DNA of 41,865 nucleotides. Source: an uncultured Prevotellaceae bacterium. GTDB taxonomy: Bacteria > Bacteroidota > Bacteroidia > Bacteroidales > Muribaculaceae. Positions 34,084 through 41,533 of the stretch are shown piece by piece. Where the stretch lies: NCBI GenBank assembly GCA_946410125.1, contig CAMJZF010000007.1, positions 1-41,865 on the forward strand, written 5' to 3'. The position numbers and the translations under genes are program-made. The notes under the pieces are model-generated. The model worked only from the letters and a program-made list of their open reading frames with translations. It did not search any database and had not been told where the DNA came from. How positions within the stretch are numbered: position 1 is the stretch's first letter; every line of letters begins with the position of its first letter.

Positions 34084-34998
34084 TCATTTCCCTGCCAAGC
34101 AAACGGCAGTGCGGGCAGCGAGGCGTGCATTATTCAAAACCAGCTGTATGTTGGCTTCAAGACTGTTGCCGCCAGTGATGTCCTTAATCTCGGCAAGCAG
34201 GAAAGGGGTGGTCTCTTTACCTTTAATTCCTAATTCCACGCTTTTACTGATAGCTCGGTCAATCGCTGCGTTAATATAATCGGGGTCGAGTGAATATTCC
34301 TCAGGAATAGGATTGGTTACAAGCATACCGCCGGCAAGCCCCATTTCCATCTTAGCACTGAATGTAGCGGCAAGTTCTTCGGGGGTGTCGATGCGATAAT
34401 CCACCTTAAATCCGCTGCGTCGAGTATAAAACGCAGGCAGCTCCTCGGTGCCATAGCCAATAACCGGCACGCCTTTGGTTTCAAGATACTCTAACGTTAG
34501 CCCCAAGTCAAGAATTGACTTTGCACCAGCACAAATCACCATAACAGGAGTTTGCGCAAGTTCTTCCAAATCGGCACTGATATCCATTGTTGTCTCAGCA
34601 CCACGATGAACACCGCCAATACCACCGGTTGCAAAGACCTTAATTCCAGCCATGGCAGCGATTATCATGGTGGTAGTCACCGTGGTGGCACCATCCTCAC
34701 CACGCGCTATAAGCACCGGCAAGTCGCGTCGAGATGCCTTGGTCACGGCATGACCTTTCTTGCCCAGATATTCAATCTCCTGGGCTGTGCAGCCAGCCTT
34801 CAGCTTGCCTCCAATAATGGCGATTGTTGCCGGCACGGCACCATTGTCGCGAATGGTCTGCTCCACTTTTAGGGCAGTCTCCACATTCTGCGGATAGGGC
34901 ATGCCATGAGATATTATGGTAGACTCGAGCGCCACCACTGGCTGTCCAGCTTCAAGCGCCTCTTTAACTTCTTGTGAAATAGATAGATATTTGTTCAT
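34084..34998 (-). CDS. psuG: Pseudouridine-5'-phosphate glycosidase
   Basis: The protein has 304 residues, typical of the family. It splits pseudouridine 5'-phosphate into uracil and ribose 5-phosphate. Signature segments are VVALESTIISHGMPYPQNV, ASRRDLPVLIARGEDGATTVTTTMIIAAMAGIKVF (read in parts), ATGGIGGVHRGAE, DISADLEELAQTPVMVICAGAKSILD and GLAGGMLVTNPIP. It is last in a three-gene unit with psuK and an FAD oxidoreductase. The pair psuK-psuG gives complete salvage of pseudouridine. Confidence 0.94.
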   Translation of the reverse strand: MNKYLSISQEVKEALEAGQPVVALESTIISHGMPYPQNVETALKVEQTIRDNGAVPATIAIIGGKLKAGCTAQEIEYLGKKGHAVTKASRRDLPVLIARGEDGATTVTTTMIIAAMAGIKVFATGGIGGVHRGAETTMDISADLEELAQTPVMVICAGAKSILDLGLTLEYLETKGVPVIGYGTEELPAFYTRRSGFKVDYRIDTPEELAATFSAKMEMGLAGGMLVTNPIPEEYSLDPDYINAAIDRAISKSVELGIKGKETTPFLLAEIKDITGGNSLEANIQLVLNNARLAARTAVCLAGK

Positions 34999-35007
34999 AT
35001 ATTTGTC

Positions 35008-35036
35008 AGTTAGTTTTCAGTTTTTAGTTGTTAGTT
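35008..35036 (-). repeat. Heptad array (AACTNNN) between psuK and psuG
   Basis: On the minus strand AACT occurs at 35036, 35029, 35022 and 35015 (5' ends), each 7 bp apart, plus one off-register copy at 35011. The array covers the last codons and stop of psuK and ends about 10 nt before the psuG ATG. Confidence 0.75.
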
Positions 35037-35910
35037 CATTTATGCCTGAATTGACGGCCGTGGCCGACTGCAGGGCAAGGGCGGCAGCCTTGATGCCTGT
35101 TGAGCAGGCTTCATGCAAAGTGGCTCCATGCAATTCGGCATGGACAACAGCAGCCATGAAAGCATCGCCGGCGCCAGTGGCATTGACTACAGTAACCGCC
35201 TGTGATGGCAACGTCAAGCACTGCCTGCCATCGCTGCAACACACTCCACGAGAGCCCATTGTGATGAAAATGCGACTCACTCCCCGGTTTATGAACCACT
35301 GTGCCATAGCCTCAATATCGCCCTTTATGCCCGATAGAGCCACCGCCTCGGCTTGGTTAACCTTTATAATAAGTGGCGCGTGATGACCTGCATCCAGCAA
35401 TGAACGGATTTTCATTGCCTTTGCTGCCGAAGTAGCATCTATATACAAAGGAGCTGTGCAATTATCCACAAGAAACTTCAACACATCTTCATTAGGATTG
35501 CAGTCGGCAATCACGGCATCACTTTCATTAATGCCGGCAATGTGGCTTGCCACCATCTCGGGAGTAAGATGTGACATGAGTTCCATGTCGGCAGCGCCAG
35601 CCTGCATCTCACCATTATGGTCATTGACGCAAATAAAGTAGTTGCTTCTGGCACCAGCCACCTCAAGAATAGGGTCGATGGTCATTCCCAACCGTCGACA
35701 ATCATCACGCAGAGAGAGGGCGATAGAGTCGTCGCCAAAGACAGTGAACAGTCTAACCTGCTCGCCCATCAAGCACAAGTTGTGAGCGATGTTGCGTCCT
35801 ACTCCACCAAAACTAATTTCCACTCGGCTTGGGTTAGAGTCGCACGGCACATATCGCCCTATTGGCGATGCTGTTATGTCTATGTTGGCAGCACCTATAA
35901 CGGTAATCAT
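35017..35910 (-). CDS. psuK: PfkB-family carbohydrate kinase, probable pseudouridine kinase
   Basis: The protein has 297 residues. It has the ribokinase fold: N-terminal IEISFGGVGRNIAHNLCLMGE (sugar-binding glycine pair), and the C-terminal VVNATGAGDAFMAAVVHAEL anion hole with the catalytic Asp (GAGD). Adjacency to psuG, 18 bp apart, supports phosphorylation of pseudouridine to pseudouridine 5'-phosphate. The final residues NELTTKN are coded by the heptad array in the spacer. Substrate specificity is inferred from context. Confidence 0.88.
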   Translation of the reverse strand: MITVIGAANIDITASPIGRYVPCDSNPSRVEISFGGVGRNIAHNLCLMGEQVRLFTVFGDDSIALSLRDDCRRLGMTIDPILEVAGARSNYFICVNDHNGEMQAGAADMELMSHLTPEMVASHIAGINESDAVIADCNPNEDVLKFLVDNCTAPLYIDATSAAKAMKIRSLLDAGHHAPLIIKVNQAEAVALSGIKGDIEAMAQWFINRGVSRIFITMGSRGVCCSDGRQCLTLPSQAVTVVNATGAGDAFMAAVVHAELHGATLHEACSTGIKAAALALQSATAVNSGINELTTKN

Positions 35911-35911
35911 G

Positions 35912-35936
35912 AGTTTTCAGTAATCAGTTTTTAGTT
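35912..35936 (-). repeat. Heptad array (NAAAACT) before the psuK start codon
   Basis: On the minus strand ACT occurs four times at 7-bp spacing between the oxidoreductase stop (35948) and the psuK ATG (35910). The array fills the spacer. Confidence 0.72.
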
Positions 35937-35947
35937 TTTAGGGGGAA

Positions 35948-37522
35948 TCATTCTTGATGGTTGAGCCAGGAGACCAGAGCTTCGGCACATCGCTCGCCGT
36001 CGATAGCACTCGACACAATGCCTCCGGCATAGCCAGCCCCCTCGCCACATGGGTAGAGTCCTTTTACATCAACATGGTTGAGCATCTCGCTGTCACGTGG
36101 AATGCGCAATGGCGAAGACGTGCGTGTCTCAACACCTATAACAACGGCTTCGTTGGTCAAGAAGCCCTTAGCTTGACGCCCAAACAACTTGAAAGCCTTG
36201 CTCAGTCGATGACTGATAAACTGCGGCAGCCACTGGTCAAGGCGCGATGGCTGAAGACCCGCTGCATAAGATGAAGGAGGGATAAGCTTTGATGGCTTAC
36301 CTTGAACGAAATCGAGCATGCGCTGAGCACCAGCACACTGGCTGTTGCCTGCCATTTGAAAACAACGCTGCTCAAGTGCCTCCTGAAAGCGCATTACTCG
36401 CAGTATGCCATGCTCATGAAATTGCTTGGGCACATCGTCGGGACGCACCTCAACCACCATGCCGCTATTGGCCCAATAAGAGCCTCGCGTGCTTGGCGAC
36501 ATTCCATTGACTACCAATTGGCCAGGCTCGCTGGCAGCAGGCACCACTATTCCACCGGGACACATGCAGAATGAGTACACTCCACGGCCATCGACCTGAG
36601 TGACGAAGCGATATTCGGCAGCAGGCAGATAGTCGCCACGACCGCCCGACTTGTGATACTGAATCTGGTCAATGATGTGCTGTGGGTGTTCCAGACGAAC
36701 TCCCACTGCAATACCCTTTTCTTCCAGAGCGATATCAGAGTCATAAAGCATCTTGTATACATCACGAGCCGAATGGCCTGTCGCAAGTATCACCGGTCCA
36801 TCAAACTCCTCGCCTGTTGCACATCTCACACCAATCACCTCATGATTGCCGTTGATTTTCAACTTAGTAACACGTGTCATAAAGTGCACCTCTCCTCCAC
36901 AGTCAAGGATGGTGTTGCGCATATTCTCGATGATGCCCGGCAACTTGTCACTGCCAATGTGAGGATGAGCATCAATCAAAATGTTCTCGCTGGCGCCATG
37001 TTGATGGAAAATGCCAAGAATGCGCTCCACCGAGCCGCGTTTGGTGCTGCGAGTATAGAGTTTCCCATCGCTATAGGCACCTGCCCCACCCTCGCCAAAG
37101 CAATAGTTGCTGTCAGGGTCAACCTTGCCTTGCCTGGAGATTGCCGCAACATCAAGGCGGCGGTCTTTCACGTTCTTGCCACGTTCAAGCACAATGGGCT
37201 TTACGCCAAGCTCGATAAGTCGCAGGGCCGCAAATAGTCCGCCAGGACCGGCACCAACGACGATGGCTTGCCTGTTTCCTTTCACAGGGCGGTATTCAAT
37301 GGGAGGGACCAAGAAGTCGTTGGTCATTGGCTCGTCGATATAGGCACGCACCTTGAGATTAACCTTCACTCGCTGTTGACGGGCGTCGATCGAGCGCTTG
37401 ATGACACGCACTCCACGCAACCGGCGACGCATAACACCTTCTTGCTTGGCCACCAACTCTTCTATGGCATCGATAAAATGCGCGGTGCGAGGATCCACTC
37501 GCAATTGTATCTCTTTTATCAT
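35948..37522 (-). CDS. FAD-dependent oxidoreductase (dehydrogenase-like, HI0933/YhiN-related)
   Basis: I choose the ATG at 37522 (524 residues, MIKEIQLRVDPRTA); a longer frame to 37543 would begin inside the promoter box. An N-terminal 80-residue region precedes the FAD Rossmann motif AIVVGAGPGGLFAALRLIELG and a PIVLERG segment. FGEGGAGAYSDGKLYTR, VILATGHSARDVYKML and the C-terminal GLYPCGEGAGYAGGIVSSAIDGERCAEAL complete the fold typical of NAD(P)/FAD-dependent oxidoreductases. The substrate is unknown. It is the first gene of the unit with psuK-psuG, but that does not prove a role in pseudouridine salvage. Confidence 0.82.
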   Translation of the reverse strand: MIKEIQLRVDPRTAHFIDAIEELVAKQEGVMRRRLRGVRVIKRSIDARQQRVKVNLKVRAYIDEPMTNDFLVPPIEYRPVKGNRQAIVVGAGPGGLFAALRLIELGVKPIVLERGKNVKDRRLDVAAISRQGKVDPDSNYCFGEGGAGAYSDGKLYTRSTKRGSVERILGIFHQHGASENILIDAHPHIGSDKLPGIIENMRNTILDCGGEVHFMTRVTKLKINGNHEVIGVRCATGEEFDGPVILATGHSARDVYKMLYDSDIALEEKGIAVGVRLEHPQHIIDQIQYHKSGGRGDYLPAAEYRFVTQVDGRGVYSFCMCPGGIVVPAASEPGQLVVNGMSPSTRGSYWANSGMVVEVRPDDVPKQFHEHGILRVMRFQEALEQRCFQMAGNSQCAGAQRMLDFVQGKPSKLIPPSSYAAGLQPSRLDQWLPQFISHRLSKAFKLFGRQAKGFLTNEAVVIGVETRTSSPLRIPRDSEMLNHVDVKGLYPCGEGAGYAGGIVSSAIDGERCAEALVSWLNHQE

Positions 37523-37540
37523 ACTGTTTTTATTAATGCG

Positions 37541-37548
37541 CAAAGATA
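37541..37548 (-). promoter_or_regulatory. TATCTTTG -7 box for the oxidoreductase/psuK/psuG unit
   Basis: It lies 18 nt before the ATG at 37522 on the minus strand. No further promoter box is seen before psuK or psuG. Confidence 0.6.
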
Positions 37549-37620
37549 ATGAATTGTTTTCAGTTATTATGATTTATAAGGTGCCTTTTTTCAAGTTTAT
37601 AAAAAAACTAATGCCTGAAA

Positions 37621-37641
37621 AACAGAGAACTGAAAACTTTT
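37621..37641 (+). repeat. Short heptad array (AACTNNN) upstream of the YitT promoter
   Basis: AACA, AACT and AACT occur at 37621, 37628 and 37635, exactly 7 bp apart, just before the TACCTTTG box. Confidence 0.5.
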
Positions 37642-37644
37642 TAT

Positions 37645-37652
37645 TACCTTTG
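37645..37652 (+). promoter_or_regulatory. TACCTTTG -7 box for the YitT gene
   Basis: It lies 59 nt before the ATG at 37712. Confidence 0.6.
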
Positions 37653-37711
37653 CGCCCAATTTTAGAGAACTCACATTTTAAAAAACAAGCAACTTATTCA
37701 TTTTTTTCTTT

Positions 37712-38659
37712 ATGACGGCTCTCAACAACAAGAAACTCAAGCAAGAGATTTTTGCTTATTTTCTGCTCACAATTGGCAGCGCACTGTTTGCCATTGGCGA
37801 CGTGATGTTTGTAAACCCCTACCTCATGGCCCCTGGCGGAACCTACGGTCTGAGCAACGTATTCAACACATTGTGGCCCTGGAAGATTTCGCTCTACGCC
37901 ATCTGCATGGACGTGCCATTGCTCATCATTGGAACCTGGATACTGGGTCCACGATTCGGCATCAAGACAATTGTTTCTACCGCACTCATCTTCCTCTTTA
38001 CATTCATCCTTGAGTACACCTGGGGCTACAATCCCGTGATTCACGACGGGTCAATCTTACAGCAAAAAGCCGATGGACTTGTGCCCATACCCAACAATGG
38101 CGGCTGGTTCCATCCCGACTATTTCCTCAACACTGTGGTGGCAGGTCTCATCTATGGTGTAGCAATCGGTCTTATCTTCCGCTCGGGAGCTACCAGTGGC
38201 GGCAGCGACATCATCTCAATGATTATCCACAAATACACCAAGATTTCACTTGGCACACTCGTGATGATCGTCGACGGCATCATCACTCTGAGCACACTCA
38301 TTGCTTTTGGCAACATCCGCCTGCCCATCTACTCGGTCATTATCATCTTCATCGAGGGCAAGGTCATCAACCTCGTGGTCGACGGCATGAAGAGCTATCG
38401 CACTGTGTTCATCATCACCGACAATCCCGAGCCAATTCGCGACTATATCATCAACAACCTCAAGCGTGGTGGCACCTGCATTACAGGTAGTGGCCTCTAC
38501 AAGGGCAACGAGCGCAAGATGCTATACGTGAGCCTGAACCGCACCGACATGATTAAGCTACGCTCTGAGCTATACCACATCGACCCCAAGGCATTTGTCA
38601 ACATCATGGAGAGCTCCGAAATCCTGGGTGAAGGCTTCCGCCGCCTCCCCCAAGAATAG
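37712..38659 (+). CDS. YitT family membrane protein with DUF2179 domain
   Basis: The protein has 315 residues. The N-terminal two thirds contain five or six membrane helices (FLLTIGSALFAIGDVMFV; SLYAICMDVPLLIIGTWIL; GAIGLIFRSGATSGGSD-like glycine-rich segment IGLIFRSGATSGGSDIISMI). The C-terminal 90 residues (VFIITDNPEPIRDYIINNLKRG, then LYVSLNRTDMIKLRSELYHI) form the cytoplasmic DUF2179 domain. The family is widespread in Bacteroidota and Firmicutes with no firm function. It has its own promoter and terminator. Confidence 0.9.
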   Translation: MTALNNKKLKQEIFAYFLLTIGSALFAIGDVMFVNPYLMAPGGTYGLSNVFNTLWPWKISLYAICMDVPLLIIGTWILGPRFGIKTIVSTALIFLFTFILEYTWGYNPVIHDGSILQQKADGLVPIPNNGGWFHPDYFLNTVVAGLIYGVAIGLIFRSGATSGGSDIISMIIHKYTKISLGTLVMIVDGIITLSTLIAFGNIRLPIYSVIIIFIEGKVINLVVDGMKSYRTVFIITDNPEPIRDYIINNLKRGGTCITGSGLYKGNERKMLYVSLNRTDMIKLRSELYHIDPKAFVNIMESSEILGEGFRRLPQE

Positions 38660-38688
38660 TATACTCCTATCTAACTATTATCTATATA

Positions 38689-38716
38689 AAGCCCGCCGTT
38701 TTGTGCGGGCTTTTTT
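38689..38716 (+). terminator. Rho-independent terminator of the YitT gene
   Basis: GCCCGC (38691-38696) with GCGGGC (38705-38710) is followed by T6. Confidence 0.88.
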
Positions 38717-38757
38717 GCTATTTAATAACACAAAAGAACAATTGACAAACAAAAAAC

Positions 38758-38788
38758 TTGCTTTTTAAAATAAAAACAACTATATTTG
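38758..38788 (+). promoter_or_regulatory. Promoter of the DUF4332 gene (TTG, 20 nt, TATATTTG)
   Basis: TTG 38758-38760 and TATATTTG 38781-38788 are 20 nt apart. The TTG belongs to the promoter and is not a start codon. Confidence 0.7.
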
Positions 38789-38835
38789 CCACAAATTATT
38801 ATTTTTTTGTATCAACTTTTAAACATTCCTTCATT

Positions 38836-39243
38836 ATGACCTACAAAATTATTGACATTGAGGGCGTAGGAGATGTGTATGCACAAAAACTCATTGAGGC
38901 AGGAATCAAAGACACCGACTCTCTGCTCCAAAAATGCGCAAAACCCGCAGGACGCAAAGCCCTGGAAGAGGCTACCGGCATCAGCGGCAAACTAATCCTC
39001 AAGTGGACTAACCATGCCGACCTAATGCGCATCAATGGTGTTGGTCCACAATTCAGCGAACTGCTCGAAGCAGCAGGCGTAGATACCGTCAAGGAACTTC
39101 GCAACCGTGTGCCAGCCAACCTACAAGCAAAGCTCGAAGAAGTCAACGCTGCTAAAAACCTCGTCAACCGAGTTCCTGCTCTCGCCGAGGTAGAGAAAAT
39201 GGTGGCTCAGGCCAAAGAGCTACCCCCAATGATGGAATACTAA
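38836..39243 (+). CDS. DUF4332 helix-hairpin-helix protein
   Basis: I choose the ATG at 38836 (135 residues, MTYKIIDIEGVG); upstream codons of the same frame run through the promoter. Two HhH-like motifs are visible: IDIEGVGDVYAQKLIEAGIK (about 6-25) and MRINGVGPQFSELLEAAGVD (about 71-90). The DUF4332 family has this composition and may bind nucleic acid, but no activity is established. It is short, soluble and monocistronic. Confidence 0.85.
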   Translation: MTYKIIDIEGVGDVYAQKLIEAGIKDTDSLLQKCAKPAGRKALEEATGISGKLILKWTNHADLMRINGVGPQFSELLEAAGVDTVKELRNRVPANLQAKLEEVNAAKNLVNRVPALAEVEKMVAQAKELPPMMEY

Positions 39244-39265
39244 TCATTACCATCACACACAAGAG

Positions 39266-39295
39266 AGTGGCGGCACCATAGCTGTCACTTTTTTT
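39266..39295 (+). terminator. Terminator of the DUF4332 gene
   Basis: A 9-bp stem with two G-T wobbles (39266-39274 with 39281-39289) is followed by T6; MITE-like copy D begins right after it. Confidence 0.72.
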
Positions 39296-39548
39296 AACCC
39301 ACATCGGTCATTAGGATTTATAATAGAACAGAATTTATTTTGAGCCGATTGTTAAGAGATTGCCGAAGACATAGCGGGCTATGACAAGGCAATATCTGCA
39401 ACAAGGTGCCAAAAATGCGATTAAGCGAGAGAAAGTTGAGCTTGCTCATTACCTTCCGAGCGTGAGCATTTTAGCCAACAATAAAACTGTTATAGCATAA
39501 ATAGACCTAAAATCATGACCTTCTGTCGCCTAATGACCGATTCGGGTT
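39296..39548 (+). mobile_element. MITE-like element, copy D (253 bp, longest copy)
   Basis: The ends AACCCACATCGGTCATTAGG and CCTAATGACCGATTCGGGTT are inverted repeats matching at 18 of 20 positions. It contains the full interior seen in shortened form in the copies at 10143, 18828 and 32894. Only short frames exist inside: 39 residues on the plus strand (39381-39500) and 43 residues on the minus strand (39318-39449). Neither resembles a transposase I can name. It occupies most of the gap between the DUF4332 gene and tRNA-Pro. Confidence 0.8.
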
Positions 39549-39611
39549 TTAGCAAAAAAGCTCTGAAAACAAACAAAAACGAAACTCTTGAAAAAAAAGT
39601 CAAAAAAATAC

Positions 39612-39642
39612 TTGCACATCTCACCAAGAAGCATTACCTTTG
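39612..39642 (+). promoter_or_regulatory. Promoter of tRNA-Pro (TTG, 20 nt, TACCTTTG)
   Basis: TTG 39612-39614 and TACCTTTG 39635-39642 are 20 nt apart, 60 nt before the tRNA. Confidence 0.7.
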
Positions 39643-39702
39643 CAACGCTTTTCGAAAAAGACACCACCTTGTGGTAATGCTCTTGTTTTTGAAAGCAATG
39701 TT

Positions 39703-39777
39703 CGGGATGTAGCTCAGTCCGGTTAGAGTACGCGTCTGGGGGGCGTGGGGTCGCTAGTTCGAATCTAGTCATCCCGA
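39703..39777 (+). tRNA. tRNA-Pro, anticodon GGG
   Basis: Acceptor arms CGGGATG and CATCCCG pair over 7 bp. The D arm GCTC/GAGT, an anticodon stem with loop CTGGGGG (anticodon GGG at positions 34-36, reading CCC/CCU), and the T arm GCTAG-TTCGAAT-CTAGT are all present. The discriminator is A; CCA is not encoded, as is usual in this phylum. Its 3' half is a plausible integration target for the integrase that follows. Confidence 0.92.
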
Positions 39778-39785
39778 CGAACGAA

Positions 39786-39835
39786 GAAAAACCCTGATAA
39801 CCAGTTGATTAACTTGGGAATCAGGGCTTTTTTTT
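39786..39835. terminator. Hairpin terminator downstream of tRNA-Pro
   Basis: CCCTGAT (39792-39798) pairs with ATCAGGG (39820-39826), then T8; an A-run upstream makes it potentially bidirectional. Confidence 0.82.
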
Positions 39836-39907
39836 AGCCTAATTTTGGTAAAAATCGCCATAAAAAAAACGACAAAAATGCACTAATTTACCCTTATTTG
39901 CCACTAT

Positions 39908-39951
39908 TTGCACTACGTGGAGTGCAAGTATGAGTGCAAGTGAATGCAAGT
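39908..39951 (+). repeat. Iterated GTGCAAGT motif upstream of the integrase
   Basis: TTGCACT and AGTGCAA form an inverted repeat (39908-39914 with 39921-39927). Direct copies GTGCAAGT at 39922 and 39934 and TGCAAGT at 39945 follow at 11-12 bp spacing. The position near a probable attachment site suggests integrase arm-binding sites; this is inference. Confidence 0.55.
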
Positions 39952-39998
39952 TTGTTCAAACTGCATTTTGGGTATAAGTGCTTGTCTAACATTTAATT

Positions 39999-41225
39999 AT
40001 GGCAAATACAAGATTCTATCTTGATGAGCGAGGCGGTAAAAATGACAAACCGCGAGTGCTAAAAATTGCGATTGCCCACAAACACAAGGCATCCTACATC
40101 TCGCTCAATGTGAAAATTCTCTCTGATCAATGGGACAGTAAGAAACTCCGTGTAGTCAATCATCCTGACCAAATGCTGATGAATGTCTATATTTCTGGCG
40201 TAAAGCAAAAAATAGACACAATGCTCCTTACTCTTGCTAATGACGGGAAGCTTGATGACATGACAGCAAATGACCTCAAACTGTACGCACAGATTCAATT
40301 GGACCCAGAGAAGGCAAAAGAAGAACGTAATAAGAAATTATTTGCCTACCGCTATTTGCGTTTTGCCGAGAGCAAGAAAGATAGCACTAAGCGTATATAT
40401 ATGGATACATATAAGCGCTTAACTGAATTTGCTGGAGACAAGCTTGAAAGGATGGCTTTCGAGGATGTCACCAAAGAGTGGTTGGTTTCTTTTGACACCT
40501 ACATGGTGAAACAATCACCATCAAAGAACGCAAGGAATATTCACTTGAGAAATATTCGAGCTGTCTTCAATGAAGCTATTGATGATGAGGTGACTATGTT
40601 CTATCCTTTCAGGAGGATGCACATCAAGAATGTTGCGACACGCAAGCGCAATCTGAAGGTCGAAGATCTTAGAAAACTATTCAACTTCCCTTGTGAAGAA
40701 CACGCAAAGAAGTATCTTGACATGTTCAAACTGATGTTTATGCTAATCGGTATAAATACCATTGACATGTGCAATCTGAAAGAGATTGATTCTGAGGGAC
40801 GTGTGAATTTCTATCGTGCCAAGACTAACCGACTTTATAGTATAAAGGTCGAGCCTGAGGCACTTGAAATCATTGAGAATTATCGTGGAGAGAATTATCT
40901 CCTTGACATCCTGGACCGTTATAAGGATTACAAGGACTATAACAGGAGAATGAACCGAGCCTTGAAGAAGATTGGCCCAGTGCAGCGTTCAGGACGTGGG
41001 GGCACGAAAACGTATAACGCTTTATTCCCCGATATTTCAAGTTATTGGGCTCGTCATTCATGGGCTACGATTGCTGCTTCCCTCGACATTTCACGAGATA
41101 CTATCGCACACGCTTTGGGACATGGCAACAACACAATTACTGATATCTATATTGACTTTGATGAAAGCAAGGTAGATGAGGCAAATCGGCGTGTTATAGA
41201 CTGGGTTTTTCACGGCAAGAAGTGA
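39999..41225 (+). CDS. Tyrosine recombinase (integrase) of a tRNA-Pro-integrated element
   Basis: The protein has 408 residues, the usual length for Bacteroidota phage-type integrases. Residues 1-100 are the arm-binding domain, 110-210 the SAM-like core-binding domain, and 220-400 the catalytic domain. The catalytic set is partly non-canonical: the box I arginine position reads LIGINTID (Asn253 in place of Arg), and the box II His is Tyr (SYWARHSWAT, Arg352). Lys275, His375 (LGHG) and the nucleophile Tyr384 (TDIYIDF) are present. A similar loss of the first Arg occurs in IntDOT-like enzymes. It starts 221 bp after tRNA-Pro, pointing away from it. Confidence 0.9.
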   Translation: MANTRFYLDERGGKNDKPRVLKIAIAHKHKASYISLNVKILSDQWDSKKLRVVNHPDQMLMNVYISGVKQKIDTMLLTLANDGKLDDMTANDLKLYAQIQLDPEKAKEERNKKLFAYRYLRFAESKKDSTKRIYMDTYKRLTEFAGDKLERMAFEDVTKEWLVSFDTYMVKQSPSKNARNIHLRNIRAVFNEAIDDEVTMFYPFRRMHIKNVATRKRNLKVEDLRKLFNFPCEEHAKKYLDMFKLMFMLIGINTIDMCNLKEIDSEGRVNFYRAKTNRLYSIKVEPEALEIIENYRGENYLLDILDRYKDYKDYNRRMNRALKKIGPVQRSGRGGTKTYNALFPDISSYWARHSWATIAASLDISRDTIAHALGHGNNTITDIYIDFDESKVDEANRRVIDWVFHGKK

Positions 41226-41283
41226 TTATATAAGTTCGTAAAAGTTATCTTTTGCGCTTCCTATAGGTATTCCTATATGACTA

Positions 41284-41316
41284 CCCACTGAGTTTCCAAG
41301 TGAGTGACTCAGTGGG
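41284..41316 (+). terminator. Inverted repeat after the integrase gene, possible terminator
   Basis: CCCACTGAGT (41284-41293) pairs perfectly with ACTCAGTGGG (41307-41316). No T-run follows, so a processing, pausing or protein-binding site is possible. The rest of 41226-41533 holds no visible gene. Confidence 0.45.
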
Positions 41317-41470
41317 CTTCCTAATGCAATTTCTTCTGTACTTTCTCAAAGACTTCCCATGACAATTCATCCTGCGCTACTTGTTCTGCTTTCATCTGCA
41401 TTTCTTATACTGATACCAACATTGATTCACACATCATTACCAGCTATGTTTCTATCTTTGTAACCTAGTC

Positions 41471-41508
41471 AAAAAAATAATGGGAGATTCTTTTTGAGCT
41501 CCCATTAT
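41471..41508 (-). terminator. Terminator of the edge-truncated minus-strand gene
   Basis: ATAATGGGAG (41477-41486) pairs with CTCCCATTAT (41499-41508); on the minus strand the hairpin is followed by T7. Confidence 0.82.
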
Positions 41509-41533
41509 AATTGAGATAACACATTGTTATATA

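Noticed and set aside
39515-39712. 65-residue plus-strand frame
   Set aside because: It starts in the end of repeat copy D and runs through the tRNA promoter into the tRNA, so it is not a gene.
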